A stretch of 64,000 nt of DNA from Roseibium marinum (GCF_002906165.1 NZ_PPCN01000005.1:124001-188000), one strand, 5' to 3'; shown: positions 1 through 8,690, counted from the stretch's first letter. Numbers and translations: made by a program. Notes: generated by a model from the sequence alone, not told the origin.

Positions 1-2
1 TC

Positions 3-227
3 AACTTTGCCCTCGATCCCCAAGTGCAGGCAAAGATCGCGGAGATCAAGAAGGGAAGCCCGGTCGTTACCGGCGCACCGCTTTCCGACGAGGTCGCGTC
101 ATTGCCGGGCGTCTTCACCACCGCTGAACAGTGGGATAGCGAAACGCTGATCATCGATCACAAGCTGCGTGCCGAAATGACAGCCGAATGGCGTCAGTGG
201 TTCGCGGAGAACATGATCGGACAGTAA
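3..227 (+). CDS. ABC transporter substrate-binding protein, C-terminal fragment
   Basis: This is the last 74 codons of a gene that begins before the window. It reads in frame from the first bases and stops just ahead of an ABC permease gene of the PotB type. The tail contains a helix ending in WRQWFAENMIGQ, which fits the C-terminal lobe of periplasmic spermidine/putrescine-type binding proteins (PotD/PotF family). Position next to PotB-, PotC- and PotA-like genes supports the role of ligand capture in the periplasm. The fragment is too short to predict the ligand. Confidence 0.7.
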   Translation, partial: NFALDPQVQAKIAEIKKGSPVVTGAPLSDEVASLPGVFTTAEQWDSETLIIDHKLRAEMTAEWRQWFAENMIGQ

Positions 228-292
228 CGCAAGGAAGGCGGAGGCGGCGGTTCACATCGGCCGCCTCCATTCTCGTTGGAAAGGCCGAGCAA

Positions 293-1153
293 ATGAAGGT
301 GCGCCCCTACCTTGGATGGTTCGTAACGCCCGCGGGTTTCGTGGCGTTCGGTTTCTCCGCCGCGCTGGTCGCTGTTCTGCAATTCAGCTTCCGTGCGTAT
401 ATTCCGGGGATGCTCGAGCCGGGCGGCTTCACGCTGTCCAATTTCTCCGAAATCGTGCACCCCGCCTATGGCCGCGCCTTCGCCCGGACGCTGGCGTTGT
501 GCTTTTACACGGCCCTGTTTTCGCTGATCCTGGCCTATCCGCTTGCGCTCGCCCTCTTGCGAACCCGCAGCAGGTTCATGCGCAGCACCATTCTCGTTAT
601 CGCCGTGACGCCGCTTTTCCTCGGCGAGATCGTCAGAACCTATTCCTGGATTATCGTTCTGGGCAATCAGGGCTTCGTCAATTCCGTGCTGCTCGGGCTG
701 GGTATCGTCGACAAGCCCGTCCATCTCATGTTCACCACTACCGGCGTCGTTGTGGCTCTGGTCCACTTCACCATGCCGATCGTCTTCGTCATGCTGACGG
801 CCGCCCTCGCGCATATCGACCGCAATCTCGACAAGGCGGCCCAGAGTCTCGGCGCCGGTCCGATCCGGACTTTTCTCACAGTGACGCTGCCGCTGTCGGT
901 CCCGGGAATTGTCGCCGGCACGACCACGGCGTTTGCATGGACCTTCAGCGCCTTCGCCACACCGCAGCTTATCGGCGGCGGACAGGTCACCACGATTTCA
1001 ACCCTGGTTTACCAAGTCGGCTTTGCTTCCTTCAATTTTCCGTTTGCCGCAAGCCTGTCGCTGGCCGGGCTGGTTTTCACCTTTCTTGTGCTGGCGCTGA
1101 TCGGATTCATCGCACAGCGGATCATCCCGGCAGGAGAAACCCATGCCCGCTAA
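293..1153 (+). CDS. ABC transporter permease, PotB/PotH type
   Basis: Inner-membrane permease of a polyamine or amino-acid type ABC importer, 286 residues. It has about six hydrophobic segments and the binding-protein-dependent transport signature near residues 175-205 (a run with AAQSLGAG and a TLPLSVPGI loop), the cytoplasmic EAA loop that docks on the ATPase. The open frame extends upstream to 188, but the ATG at 293 follows a GGAAAG site and places the first membrane helix at the usual distance from the N-terminus. It overlaps the next permease by 11 bases, which indicates a single operon. Confidence 0.85.
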   Translation: MKVRPYLGWFVTPAGFVAFGFSAALVAVLQFSFRAYIPGMLEPGGFTLSNFSEIVHPAYGRAFARTLALCFYTALFSLILAYPLALALLRTRSRFMRSTILVIAVTPLFLGEIVRTYSWIIVLGNQGFVNSVLLGLGIVDKPVHLMFTTTGVVVALVHFTMPIVFVMLTAALAHIDRNLDKAAQSLGAGPIRTFLTVTLPLSVPGIVAGTTTAFAWTFSAFATPQLIGGGQVTTISTLVYQVGFASFNFPFAASLSLAGLVFTFLVLALIGFIAQRIIPAGETHAR

Positions 1154-1952
1154 GCTGGTTTCAAAGGGACTGAAAGTTCTCGGATATCTGGTAGTCGCAG
1201 GGATACTCGGGTTCGTGCTGCTCCCGGCAATTGTCGTGACTGTCGCTTCGTTCAACCAGTCGGCCATTCTTGCCTTTCCGCCAAAGGAATTGTCGTGGCG
1301 CTGGTACATCAACGCGTTCAGCTATGCTGATTTTGGTCACGGGTTGCGCAACAGCCTCGTTGTGACCTTCTGGGGATCCTCGATCGCGCTGCTTGTCGGA
1401 GGCGCGTTCGGATATGCGCTGTTTCGCTATGAGTTCCGCTTCAGGCGAACACTCGAGATGATACTGCTTTCGCCACTGGTCATTCCGCAGTTCACGATCG
1501 GGCTCGGTCTGCTGATGCTCGCCTCGATGATCTCGGTGCCACGCACCTATCCTCTGGTCGTCTTCACGCATACGGTCATTGTATTGCCGTTCGTGCTGCG
1601 GTCGGTTTTCATCTCGTTGCAGAACTTCAACACGCGTTACGAATCCGTCGCTGCAAGTCTTGGGGCATCGCCCGGCCGCGTGCTGACGACGGTCACGATC
1701 CCGCTGCTGTTGCCCGGGCTTTTGAGCGGCTGGCTGTTTGCCGCCATTCTTTCCTTCAACGAATTCACCGCGACGCTGTTCGTCGCCAACCAGGCCACAC
1801 ATACGCTGCCGGTCGCCATGTACAATTATGTGCGGGAATATGCCGACCCCACACTTGCCGCGCTGTCGGTGGTCTACATCCTCGCCACGGCCGGATTGCT
1901 TCTGGCGGCAAATGCCATCTTCGGACTCGACAAGGTATTCAATGTTGATTGA
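1143..1952 (+). CDS. ABC transporter permease, PotC/PotI type
   Basis: Second inner-membrane permease (269 residues) of the same importer. The N-terminal helix is followed by the segment FNQSAILAFPPKELSWRWY, typical of PotC/PotI proteins, and an EAA loop (AASLGASPGRVLTTVTIPLL) lies near residues 165-185. It presumably forms a heterodimer with the preceding permease. The start codon overlaps the end of that gene and the 3' end overlaps the ATPase gene, so translation is probably coupled. Substrate is not determined by the sequence. Confidence 0.85.
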   Translation: MPAKLVSKGLKVLGYLVVAGILGFVLLPAIVVTVASFNQSAILAFPPKELSWRWYINAFSYADFGHGLRNSLVVTFWGSSIALLVGGAFGYALFRYEFRFRRTLEMILLSPLVIPQFTIGLGLLMLASMISVPRTYPLVVFTHTVIVLPFVLRSVFISLQNFNTRYESVAASLGASPGRVLTTVTIPLLLPGLLSGWLFAAILSFNEFTATLFVANQATHTLPVAMYNYVREYADPTLAALSVVYILATAGLLLAANAIFGLDKVFNVD

Positions 1953-3096
1953 TCAGCCCAGCGCTTCAACCAGCCGCGAAGTACAGATTTCGCTTTCCGG
2001 CACCCGGAAAAGCCGGCCCGCCGTGCAGATCGATGGCGTCGCCAAGTGCTTTGGCGATACAAGGGCGCTCGATACCACCTGGCTCAAGGTTGCCGACGGG
2101 GAATTCCTGACCCTGCTGGGGCCTTCCGGATGCGGCAAGACCACGCTGCTCAATCTGATGGCGGGATTTCTGGAAGCCGACGAAGGCGAAATCTTCATCG
2201 GTGGTTCGCTGGTAACCGATATGCCGCCGCACGAACGCGAGATCGGCATCGTCTTTCAAAACTATGCGCTTTTTCCGCACATGAATGTGGCCCGCAATAT
2301 CGGATACGGGTTGCGCATGCGCGGGGTTTCCAAGGACGAGATCGACAGGCGGGTTGCCGAGGCCCTGGCGCTGGTCAAGCTCGAGAACAAGGGCGATCAG
2401 CGCCCGGCGCAGCTTTCCGGTGGGCAGCAGCAGCGTGTCGCATTGGCGCGTGCGCTGGTTATCCGGCCCAAGGTACTGTTGCTCGACGAGCCCTTTTCCG
2501 CGCTGGACCGCAATCTGCGGGCCGCGATGCAGGTTGAACTCAAGGAAATTCAGCGAAGCCTTGGGGTGACGACCGTATTCGTGACACACGATCAGGGCGA
2601 GGCGCTCTCCATGTCGGACAGAATCGCCGTGATGTCCGCGGGCCGCATTCGCCAGATCGCCGCTCCCGATGTCATCTATCGTTCGCCAACCGACAGTTTT
2701 GTTGCAGGTTTTGTCGGCGATTCGAATTTCTTTCCCTGCGAAGCCGAAAATACCGGGGCCGGTACCTGCACGGTCAGGCTTGGCGGCAAGACATATGGAG
2801 CTTTTCCGGCGCGCGATCTCCAGGCGGGGCCGGCAATGCTGTTTGCCCGTCCCGAACAGATCACCCTTGAGAAATCCGGGACGGCAGACACGCTCTCCGC
2901 CCGCGTCACCTCCCATGTCTATCAGGGAGGGTATGTCGATCTGTATCTCGAATGCGCCGATGCAGAAGGCGGGCGGGTGCTGGTGCGGAGTGCCGATCCG
3001 GCCGCGATGGGGCGCTGGCCTCTTGGAGGAGAGGTCGCCTTGCGCTTGCCGGCGGAGGGGCTCGTCGCCTTCCCGAAGGAAGGCGAGGGGGCATGA
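1942..3096 (+). CDS. ABC transporter ATP-binding protein, PotA type
   Basis: Cytoplasmic ATPase of the polyamine-type importer, 384 residues. Walker A (GPSGCGKTT) is near residues 59-67, the Q-loop at QNYALFPH, the signature LSGGQQQRVALARAL and Walker B VLLLDEPFSALD follow. A C-terminal TOBE-like domain covers about residues 270-380. The frame is open much further upstream, but the ATG at 1942 overlaps the permease stop by 11 bases and gives a normal N-terminus. It ends five bases from the convergent DUF1028 gene. Confidence 0.88.
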   Translation: MLIDQPSASTSREVQISLSGTRKSRPAVQIDGVAKCFGDTRALDTTWLKVADGEFLTLLGPSGCGKTTLLNLMAGFLEADEGEIFIGGSLVTDMPPHEREIGIVFQNYALFPHMNVARNIGYGLRMRGVSKDEIDRRVAEALALVKLENKGDQRPAQLSGGQQQRVALARALVIRPKVLLLDEPFSALDRNLRAAMQVELKEIQRSLGVTTVFVTHDQGEALSMSDRIAVMSAGRIRQIAAPDVIYRSPTDSFVAGFVGDSNFFPCEAENTGAGTCTVRLGGKTYGAFPARDLQAGPAMLFARPEQITLEKSGTADTLSARVTSHVYQGGYVDLYLECADAEGGRVLVRSADPAAMGRWPLGGEVALRLPAEGLVAFPKEGEGA

Positions 3097-3101
3097 CCTG
3101 T

Positions 3102-3758
3102 TCAAAAGGTGGGAGCATCGGAAGGATTGCGCGCGCGCAATTCGTATTCGGCCTGTTGCGGCTTGTAGCGCGTCCACAGTGCCCTGAGCCCGGCAATGGG
3201 TGTGTCGCTCCAGTCGATCCTGAGATCGACGACCGGCCAGTCGAACCGGTTGGCGACATGCAGGCCCGCCGAATGTTCGTCTCCGGTTTCGCCACCGGCA
3301 TCAAGTCCGGCCTCAAGAGCACCGAGCAGCCGCTCGGCAAGCGGCATGCCGGGACCGGTCGCGGAAAAGGCACGGATCATTGCCTGGGGGACGTCTTCGT
3401 TGGAGAGGAGATTGCCCATGGCAAGGGCGGCATTTCCCTGTGCGACGGCTGCAGTGCCGAGCGCTTCGGCTCCAGAGTGAAAGGCGGTTTTGCCGTAGCG
3501 GTCGACCACACCGATCTGGCGCCATTCGGGTTGCGGCGTGCCATCCCGCAGGATGTCAAGGACAGAGCCTGCCTGCAGGCCCTGGCGCAAAAGCGCCTGG
3601 CCTGCCGGGCCGAGACCGGGGTCTGTAACGTTCTGCGTGACGACCGCGCCCAGAGGGCCGATCCATGCGCAGCGGCTCGGCACGCATATGGACGAAGACG
3701 TGATGGCAATGCCGAATGCGCCGGAAATCGGACACTGCGCCGCAATAGAATAGGTCAA
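3102..3758 (-). CDS. DUF1028 family protein (Ntn-hydrolase-like)
   Basis: This 218-residue protein begins TYSIAAQCPISGAFGIAITSSS and carries the GPLGAVVTQNVTDPGLGPAGQALL block, both hallmarks of the DUF1028 family, whose fold resembles Ntn hydrolases. The biochemical function is not established. The start is a TTG preceded by AAAGG. The gene is convergent with the ABC ATPase and divergent from the M20 deacetylase, with only 44 bases between the two starts. DUF1028 genes often sit with ABC importers and M20 peptidases, so a role in hydrolysing an imported amide or acylated amino compound is a reasonable inference. Confidence 0.8.
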   Translation of the reverse strand: MTYSIAAQCPISGAFGIAITSSSICVPSRCAWIGPLGAVVTQNVTDPGLGPAGQALLRQGLQAGSVLDILRDGTPQPEWRQIGVVDRYGKTAFHSGAEALGTAAVAQGNAALAMGNLLSNEDVPQAMIRAFSATGPGMPLAERLLGALEAGLDAGGETGDEHSAGLHVANRFDWPVVDLRIDWSDTPIAGLRALWTRYKPQQAEYELRARNPSDAPTF

Positions 3759-3802
3759 GATAATTACCTTTCTTTTATTTCTATAAAAGAGAGTTTATAT
3801 AA

Positions 3803-4978
3803 ATGACAAAAGATTATCAACAGTATTTATTTGATCTTATTGAAATAAATACAGTAAGTAAATACAGTAATATTGATATTGTGGAGTATATCGAGAAAGT
3901 TCTCTCGCCGCTTGGTTATGCGTTCCAGCGTATACCGTCTCCCGACGGCGAGAAGGCCTCTCTCGTGGCAATCGCCGGCGATCCCGCGCGAGCCGGCGTC
4001 GTCCTGTCAGGCCATACCGACGTTGTCCCGGTCGAAGGGCAGCCCTGGACAACCGATCCTTTTTCAGCTGTCGTCCGCGATAGGCGCGTCTACGGGCGGG
4101 GCGCGACGGATATGAAAGGCTTCCTGGCCGTCGTCCTTGCGCAAGCGGCAAATCTTGCCAGCAGCGCTACCGAAACGCCGGTCATTCTGGCGTTCTCCCA
4201 TGACGAAGAGCTTGGCTGCAAGGGAGCGCCGCCATTGGTGGAGCATATAGCTGCCCTGCCGGCGCTTCCCGGCCTGTGTATCGTGGGAGAACCGACAGGC
4301 CTCAAGGTGGCAAACGCCCACAAGGGAAAACTGGCGAAAAGGATCACCTTTCGCGGCAAGACGGGGCATTCGGCCATGCCGCATAAGGCGGCAAGCGCGC
4401 TCTGGAGCGGCGCGAAGCTGGCGCTCGAGATCAAGGCACGCGCGGATAGTCTTGCCCGGAAGGGCGGGGACAGTTCTTTCGATCCGCCATTTTCCACCCT
4501 GCACGTGGGCTCTCTTATAAGTGGCGGTGCGCTTAATCTTGTGCCCGATCAGGCGTCGCTGGAGTTTGAACTGCGGTCCCTGCCGGGAGTCGATACGGAA
4601 GCTGTCATCGCAACCATCCTTGCGCAGGCCGAGGCCGAGGGAGAAGCGCTCAAGGCCCGGGCACCCGAATGCGGAGTGGTGATCGAGGAAATTTCACGGT
4701 ACCCGGGATTGCTGACGGATGGAGATGGCCCTCACGCGCAGGCGGTCAGAAAGCTGGCGCAGGATTCCGGATCTCCCCTCAGTCTGAGTTTCGGAACGGA
4801 GGCGGGCCTCTTTTCCGAGGCCGGAATTCCAACTCTTGTCTGCGGCCCGGGAAACATGGATCGGGCGCACAAGGCAGACGAGTGGATTGCCATCGAAGAA
4901 CTCGCCGCCGCCAGCACCATGCTGGAGCGCCTTGCCTCCAGGCTTTCGACACCGCTTTCAGAGTGGATACCGCAATGA
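3803..4978 (+). CDS. argE: M20 family deacetylase, acetylornithine deacetylase-like
   Basis: Di-zinc amidohydrolase of 391 residues in the ArgE/DapE branch. Metal ligands and catalytic residues are visible in order: H71-x-D73 (SGHTDVVP), D103 (GRGATDMKG), the EE pair 135-136 (SHDEELGC), and a late H near residue 350. The substrate is an N-acyl amino acid; N-acetylornithine is the family reference but the transporter context leaves other acyl-amino compounds possible. The first 100 bases are unusually AT-rich (residues 1-33 rich in I, Y, N, K), unlike the rest of the gene. The stop overlaps the next start (ATGA). Confidence 0.8.
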   Translation: MTKDYQQYLFDLIEINTVSKYSNIDIVEYIEKVLSPLGYAFQRIPSPDGEKASLVAIAGDPARAGVVLSGHTDVVPVEGQPWTTDPFSAVVRDRRVYGRGATDMKGFLAVVLAQAANLASSATETPVILAFSHDEELGCKGAPPLVEHIAALPALPGLCIVGEPTGLKVANAHKGKLAKRITFRGKTGHSAMPHKAASALWSGAKLALEIKARADSLARKGGDSSFDPPFSTLHVGSLISGGALNLVPDQASLEFELRSLPGVDTEAVIATILAQAEAEGEALKARAPECGVVIEEISRYPGLLTDGDGPHAQAVRKLAQDSGSPLSLSFGTEAGLFSEAGIPTLVCGPGNMDRAHKADEWIAIEELAAASTMLERLASRLSTPLSEWIPQ

Positions 4979-6048
4979 TTGCGAGTCCCAAGACACCAGA
5001 TACGCCCAATTCCATCAACGGCCAGGGAGATTTTGTAGTGCCAGTTCCGTCGACCATGTCCGCAGTCGTCGCCCGTAAACCTGGCGGCCCGGAAGTGCTG
5101 GATATTGTGGAGCGGGCCGTGCCGCAGCCAGGACCGGGCGATGTGCTGATCAGGGTCGCCGCGGCCGGGGTCAACCGGCCCGACATCATGCAACGCACCG
5201 GGGTGGCAACGCCTCCACCGGGGGCGGGCGATATACTCGGGCTGGAAATCGCCGGAGAAATAGTCGCTGCAGGGGAGGGGGTCAGCAGGTCCTGGATCGG
5301 CCGCGAGGTTATGGCGCTGGTCAGCGCCGGCGGTTATGCCCAATACTGCCTGGCGCGGGTAGATCATTGCATTGCTGTTCCGCACAGTCTCGACCTCATT
5401 AAAGCCGGTGCGCTACCCGAAGGGCTGTTCACGGTCTGGCACAATCTTTTCGAACGGGGGGCGCTCAAGGCCGGTGACGCCGTGCTCATCCATGGTGGTG
5501 GCAGCGGCATAGGAACCCTTGCCATTGCGCTTGCCAAAGCCAAAGGCGCCGTTGTTCTGGCGACAGTTGGCAGCCGGGAAAAAGCGACTGTTGCCAGCAA
5601 GCTGGGCGCGGATGAGGTCATCAACTATCGCGACGAGGACTTCGCTGAAGCGGTTCTGCGACGCACAGGAAATCGAGGCGTCGACATTGTGATCGACATT
5701 GTCGGCGGCGACTATGTGGCTCGCAACCTATCCTGCATGGCGCCGGGAGGGCGGCATGTCAGCCTGTCATTCTTTAACGGCGCAACGGTGTCGGTCGATC
5801 TGCCGATGATCATGAAAAAGGGGCTTTGGCTGACCTCGTCTACCCTGCGGCCGAAATCCGATGCTGAGAAAACCCTTATCGCCCACGGGGTTTGCCGCGA
5901 ACTCATGCCGCTCGTATCCGGCGGTTCGGTAGGGCCGACGATCCATGCGGTGATCCCGTTTTCCGATGTCCGCGAGGCTCATGAAATGATGGATGCCGGC
6001 GCGAATATCGGCAAGATCGTCCTCGACGTGGCAGGGGTGGGCGCATGA
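4975..6048 (+). CDS. NAD(P)H quinone oxidoreductase, PIG3/Qor-like MDR family
   Basis: Medium-chain reductase without structural zinc, 357 residues from the ATG at 4975 that overlaps the previous stop. It shows the N-terminal signature of the TP53I3/Qor type (a GVNRPDIMQRTG segment near residues 62-73), a Rossmann nucleotide-binding motif HGGGSGIGTLAIALAK near residues 174-189, and the later NIGKIVLDV ending. An internal ATG at 5056 would shorten the N-terminus by 27 residues and is a plausible alternative start. The enzyme reduces quinones or enones with NADPH in the cytoplasm. Confidence 0.8.
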   Translation: MIASPKTPDTPNSINGQGDFVVPVPSTMSAVVARKPGGPEVLDIVERAVPQPGPGDVLIRVAAAGVNRPDIMQRTGVATPPPGAGDILGLEIAGEIVAAGEGVSRSWIGREVMALVSAGGYAQYCLARVDHCIAVPHSLDLIKAGALPEGLFTVWHNLFERGALKAGDAVLIHGGGSGIGTLAIALAKAKGAVVLATVGSREKATVASKLGADEVINYRDEDFAEAVLRRTGNRGVDIVIDIVGGDYVARNLSCMAPGGRHVSLSFFNGATVSVDLPMIMKKGLWLTSSTLRPKSDAEKTLIAHGVCRELMPLVSGGSVGPTIHAVIPFSDVREAHEMMDAGANIGKIVLDVAGVGA

Positions 6049-6659
6049 TCCTCGAGCTCTATTACGCCCCGACCTCGCCCTATGTCCGCAAGGTGATGAT
6101 TTGCGCGCACGAACTCGGTGTCGCCGACGAGATAGTGTGCCTCGACTCGGCGGCGCATCCCGTCAACCGGGATGACAGGATCAAGGCGTTCAATCCTTTG
6201 GGCAAGGTGCCCGCGGCGCGGGCCGATGACGGACTTGTTCTTTATGATAGCCGGGTGATCTGCGAGTATCTCGATTTCCGCTGCAAAGGTTCGCTTTTTC
6301 CGCGAGACGGTGTGGCGCGCTGGGCGGCACTGCGCCGGCAGGCTCTCGGTGACGGGCTGATGGATGCAGCACTTCTCGCACGATATGAAACTGTCGCGCG
6401 GCCGGCGGATGCGAGGTCGGCGGCCTGGCGCGATGCCCAGTTGAGCAAGGTGAATGACGCACTTGGTGAGATGCAGCGCGATTGCGCGGACATATCCGGT
6501 GCATTCGATATCGGCGTGATCAGCTATGTCTGCGCGCTCGGATACCTGGACTTCCGGTTTGCCGAACTGGAGTGGCGGATCAGTCATCCGGACCTGGGGC
6601 GCTGGTATGTGGCGTTGGCGGGCAGACGGTCTGTAGAGATAACCGTTCCGGTAGAATAA
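6045..6659 (+). CDS. Glutathione S-transferase family protein
   Basis: Cytoplasmic protein of 204 residues with the thioredoxin-fold N-terminal domain starting LELYYAPTSPYVRKVMI, where the SPYVRK segment corresponds to the glutathione-binding first helix. The NPLGKVPA motif and the LYDSRVICEYLD motif (glutathione gamma-glutamyl contact) follow. Residues 85-204 form the alpha-helical domain. It overlaps the oxidoreductase stop by ATGA and is the last gene of the operon that begins with argE. It may conjugate or reduce an electrophilic intermediate, but this is inference. Confidence 0.85.
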   Translation: MILELYYAPTSPYVRKVMICAHELGVADEIVCLDSAAHPVNRDDRIKAFNPLGKVPAARADDGLVLYDSRVICEYLDFRCKGSLFPRDGVARWAALRRQALGDGLMDAALLARYETVARPADARSAAWRDAQLSKVNDALGEMQRDCADISGAFDIGVISYVCALGYLDFRFAELEWRISHPDLGRWYVALAGRRSVEITVPVE

Positions 6660-6670
6660 ATAATTTAAGT

Positions 6671-6758
6671 CTATTTAAAGTATAGCTCTGCGAGAATTTT
6701 CGTGGAGCTATTATTTTTTGAATATCCATGAATTGTCAAAACCTATTTAATGTATAGC
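6671..6758. promoter_or_regulatory. Pair of near-identical 16-bp direct repeats
   Basis: CTATTTAAAGTATAGC at 6671-6686 recurs as CTATTTAATGTATAGC at 6743-6758 (15 of 16 identical). Each copy is flanked by CTAT and ATAG, so each is itself a weak palindrome. They lie 150-240 bases upstream of the TRAP operon in an AT-rich intergenic region. This layout fits two operator copies for a dimeric regulator. The first copy overlaps the preceding terminator. Confidence 0.4.
6683..6719 (+). terminator. Intrinsic terminator after the argE-qor-gst operon
   Basis: TAGCTCTGCGA and TCGTGGAGCTA form an imperfect 11-bp stem (9 pairs matched) and are followed directly by TTATTTTTT. It sits 24 bases after the glutathione S-transferase stop and so should end that transcript. 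Confidence 0.65.
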
Positions 6759-6915
6759 ATAAATATATTGCTCTAAAATTGAACACAAGAAACGTAAGAA
6801 CGCGGCAATTGTCCAGCGACTTTCCGAGAACAATATTGAATTTTTCTTTTAGAATCAAATAGAAGACTGTTTGGCATGGGAATTGCTCTTTTGTATCCAT
6901 CGCACATGGAGACAA

Positions 6916-7893
6916 ATGAACATGATGAACATGTACAGACTTCTTGCCATCGGCTTCACCGTTTTCGGTCTCGCCGCGACGCCTTCACTCGCACAGACCC
7001 CACTGCGCATGGCGGTGGAAACCAATCCCGGCGACCCTCTCAACCTGATGCTCACCACCTTCAAGGACGAGATTGCGGGAAACGATGCCTTTACGGTCGA
7101 TTTTTATGAAGGTGGCGCGCTCGGCGACGAGAATGCGCTGACCCAGTTGCTGCGGGCCGGCGAAGTGCAGATCGTGCCTTTGGGGTCGGACGTGGTCGCG
7201 CTCGACAGCAAGTTCGCCGTGTTCGATATGCCGTTCCTTTTCGAGGACAAGGCAACCGCACGCGCTGCGCTCGACGGTGAACTGGGGGAGATGCTTGCGA
7301 AATCCCTGCGCGAAACCAATGACCTCAAGGTACTTGCCTTTGGCGAACTGGGGTTCCGCGTTATCTCCAACAATGTCCGCCCCATCGAAACGCCTGAGGA
7401 TCTTGCCGGGCTTAAACTGCGAACACCAGGCAGTGAAACCCGCATTCTGGCATTTGAAATGCTGGGGGCAGCGCCGACACCAATGAACCTCGGTGAGGTC
7501 TATGTAGCGCTGCGCCAGGGCGTATTGGACGGCCAGGAAAATCCGCTTTCCGTGGTCAAGGAATTCTCGTTCTTCGAAGTTCAGAAATACATCAGCCTGA
7601 CCAAGCACGTTTACACGCCGATTACTCTGGCGATGAATGGTTCCGCCTGGGATGCGCTCGGCGCTGAACAGCAGGAAGCATTGCTTGCAGCCGCCGCGGC
7701 TGGCGCCGAGGCGACACGCGTTGCCTCGGATGAGAGCGATGCGAGCCTCGTTGCGGTGTTCAAGGAAGAAGGTGTCACGGTCAACGAGCCGGACCTTGCA
7801 GCTTTCAAGGCGGCAGCGGAGCCCGTCAAAGCCAAGATAGCCACGATCATAACGCCAGAATTCATGAACGCAGTGGAGAAAGCATTACAATGA
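6916..7893 (+). CDS. dctP: TRAP transporter substrate-binding protein, DctP family
   Basis: Periplasmic ligand-binding subunit of a TRAP carrier, 325 residues. The start is the ATG at 6916, which follows a GGAGA site; the open frame continues 45 bases upstream without a better ribosome site. An N-terminal signal peptide (RLLAIGFTVFGLAATPSLA) ends near residue 26. The later segment ENPLSVVKEFSFFEVQKYISLTKH is the conserved DctP dimer/ligand helix, and an arginine in the GLKLRTP block is the usual carboxylate-binding residue. The ligand is therefore likely an organic acid. The stop overlaps the next gene by ATGA. Confidence 0.9.
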   Translation: MNMMNMYRLLAIGFTVFGLAATPSLAQTPLRMAVETNPGDPLNLMLTTFKDEIAGNDAFTVDFYEGGALGDENALTQLLRAGEVQIVPLGSDVVALDSKFAVFDMPFLFEDKATARAALDGELGEMLAKSLRETNDLKVLAFGELGFRVISNNVRPIETPEDLAGLKLRTPGSETRILAFEMLGAAPTPMNLGEVYVALRQGVLDGQENPLSVVKEFSFFEVQKYISLTKHVYTPITLAMNGSAWDALGAEQQEALLAAAAAGAEATRVASDESDASLVAVFKEEGVTVNEPDLAAFKAAAEPVKAKIATIITPEFMNAVEKALQ

Positions 7894-8690
7894 ATGCCGG
7901 TTCACAGACGGTAGCAACCGGGGCGCATCGCGCCCCGGTTTTCCGGTTTGACGGCAATGGAGATCTCGGGCGCATCGGCCTGATCTTCATGGCCTCTTCC
8001 GTGGTCATGGAAGCGGAGATGTGGGCGATGGCCGCCCCCGGTGTTTCCGTTCACACCACGCGTATCAAATTGCCGAAGGTCACCGTCGAGGGGATCGAGG
8101 CGATGATGAATGCGCCTCAGCTGGAAGAAGCGGCGCGTCTTCTGGCCTCCGCGCCGATCGACGTCCTGTGTTTTGGCGGCACGAGCGCTTCGTTCCTGCA
8201 CGGCACCGCTTACGATCATGGGCTGATGAAAAAGCTCACCGAATGGGCGCCGGGAAAAAAGGTCAACACGGCATCGACCGCCAGCCTGGCCGCGCTTGCG
8301 GAAGTCGCTGCCGGTCCGGTCGTCCTTGCGACCCCTTACGTGGACGGCGTGCATCAGCGTGCAATCCGGTTCCTCGAAGAGAACGATCACAAGGTTCTCT
8401 CCCACAAGAATTTGGGCATCGATGAGGATCAGGCGCTCGCGGAGGTGCCGCTTGAAACGATCTTCGACATGGTTTGCGAAATCGATACACCCGAAGCAAC
8501 CGCGGTTTTTATCAGTTGCACCAATTTCCGTTCCGCGGGTGTCATCCAGGCACTGGAGGAAGAACTGGGCAAACCGGTGATTTCGGCGGTCCAGGCCTCG
8601 TTCTGGCATTGCCTTGAGATCGCCGGCATCAATGGCGCCAAACCCGGTTACGGGCGCCTTTTCGACAAACGATTGGCTGAACGCACATGA
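7890..8690 (+). CDS. Maleate isomerase / arylmalonate decarboxylase-like Asp/Glu racemase family enzyme
   Basis: Cytoplasmic enzyme of 266 residues. Two cysteine motifs characteristic of the maleate cis-trans isomerase and Asp/Glu racemase superfamily are present: CFGGTS near residue 91 and SCTNFRS near residue 210. Having both cysteines fits an isomerase or racemase better than a one-cysteine arylmalonate decarboxylase. The gene is inserted between the P and Q subunits of the TRAP operon and is overlapped on both sides by 4 bases. It therefore probably acts on the transported acid, for example maleate or a substituted malonate. Confidence 0.75.
   Translation: MNAGSQTVATGAHRAPVFRFDGNGDLGRIGLIFMASSVVMEAEMWAMAAPGVSVHTTRIKLPKVTVEGIEAMMNAPQLEEAARLLASAPIDVLCFGGTSASFLHGTAYDHGLMKKLTEWAPGKKVNTASTASLAALAEVAAGPVVLATPYVDGVHQRAIRFLEENDHKVLSHKNLGIDEDQALAEVPLETIFDMVCEIDTPEATAVFISCTNFRSAGVIQALEEELGKPVISAVQASFWHCLEIAGINGAKPGYGRLFDKRLAERT

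Noticed and set aside
1966-3177. 403-codon minus-strand frame opposite the PotA-type ATPase gene
   Set aside because: The plus strand has intact Walker and signature motifs; the minus-strand protein has none.
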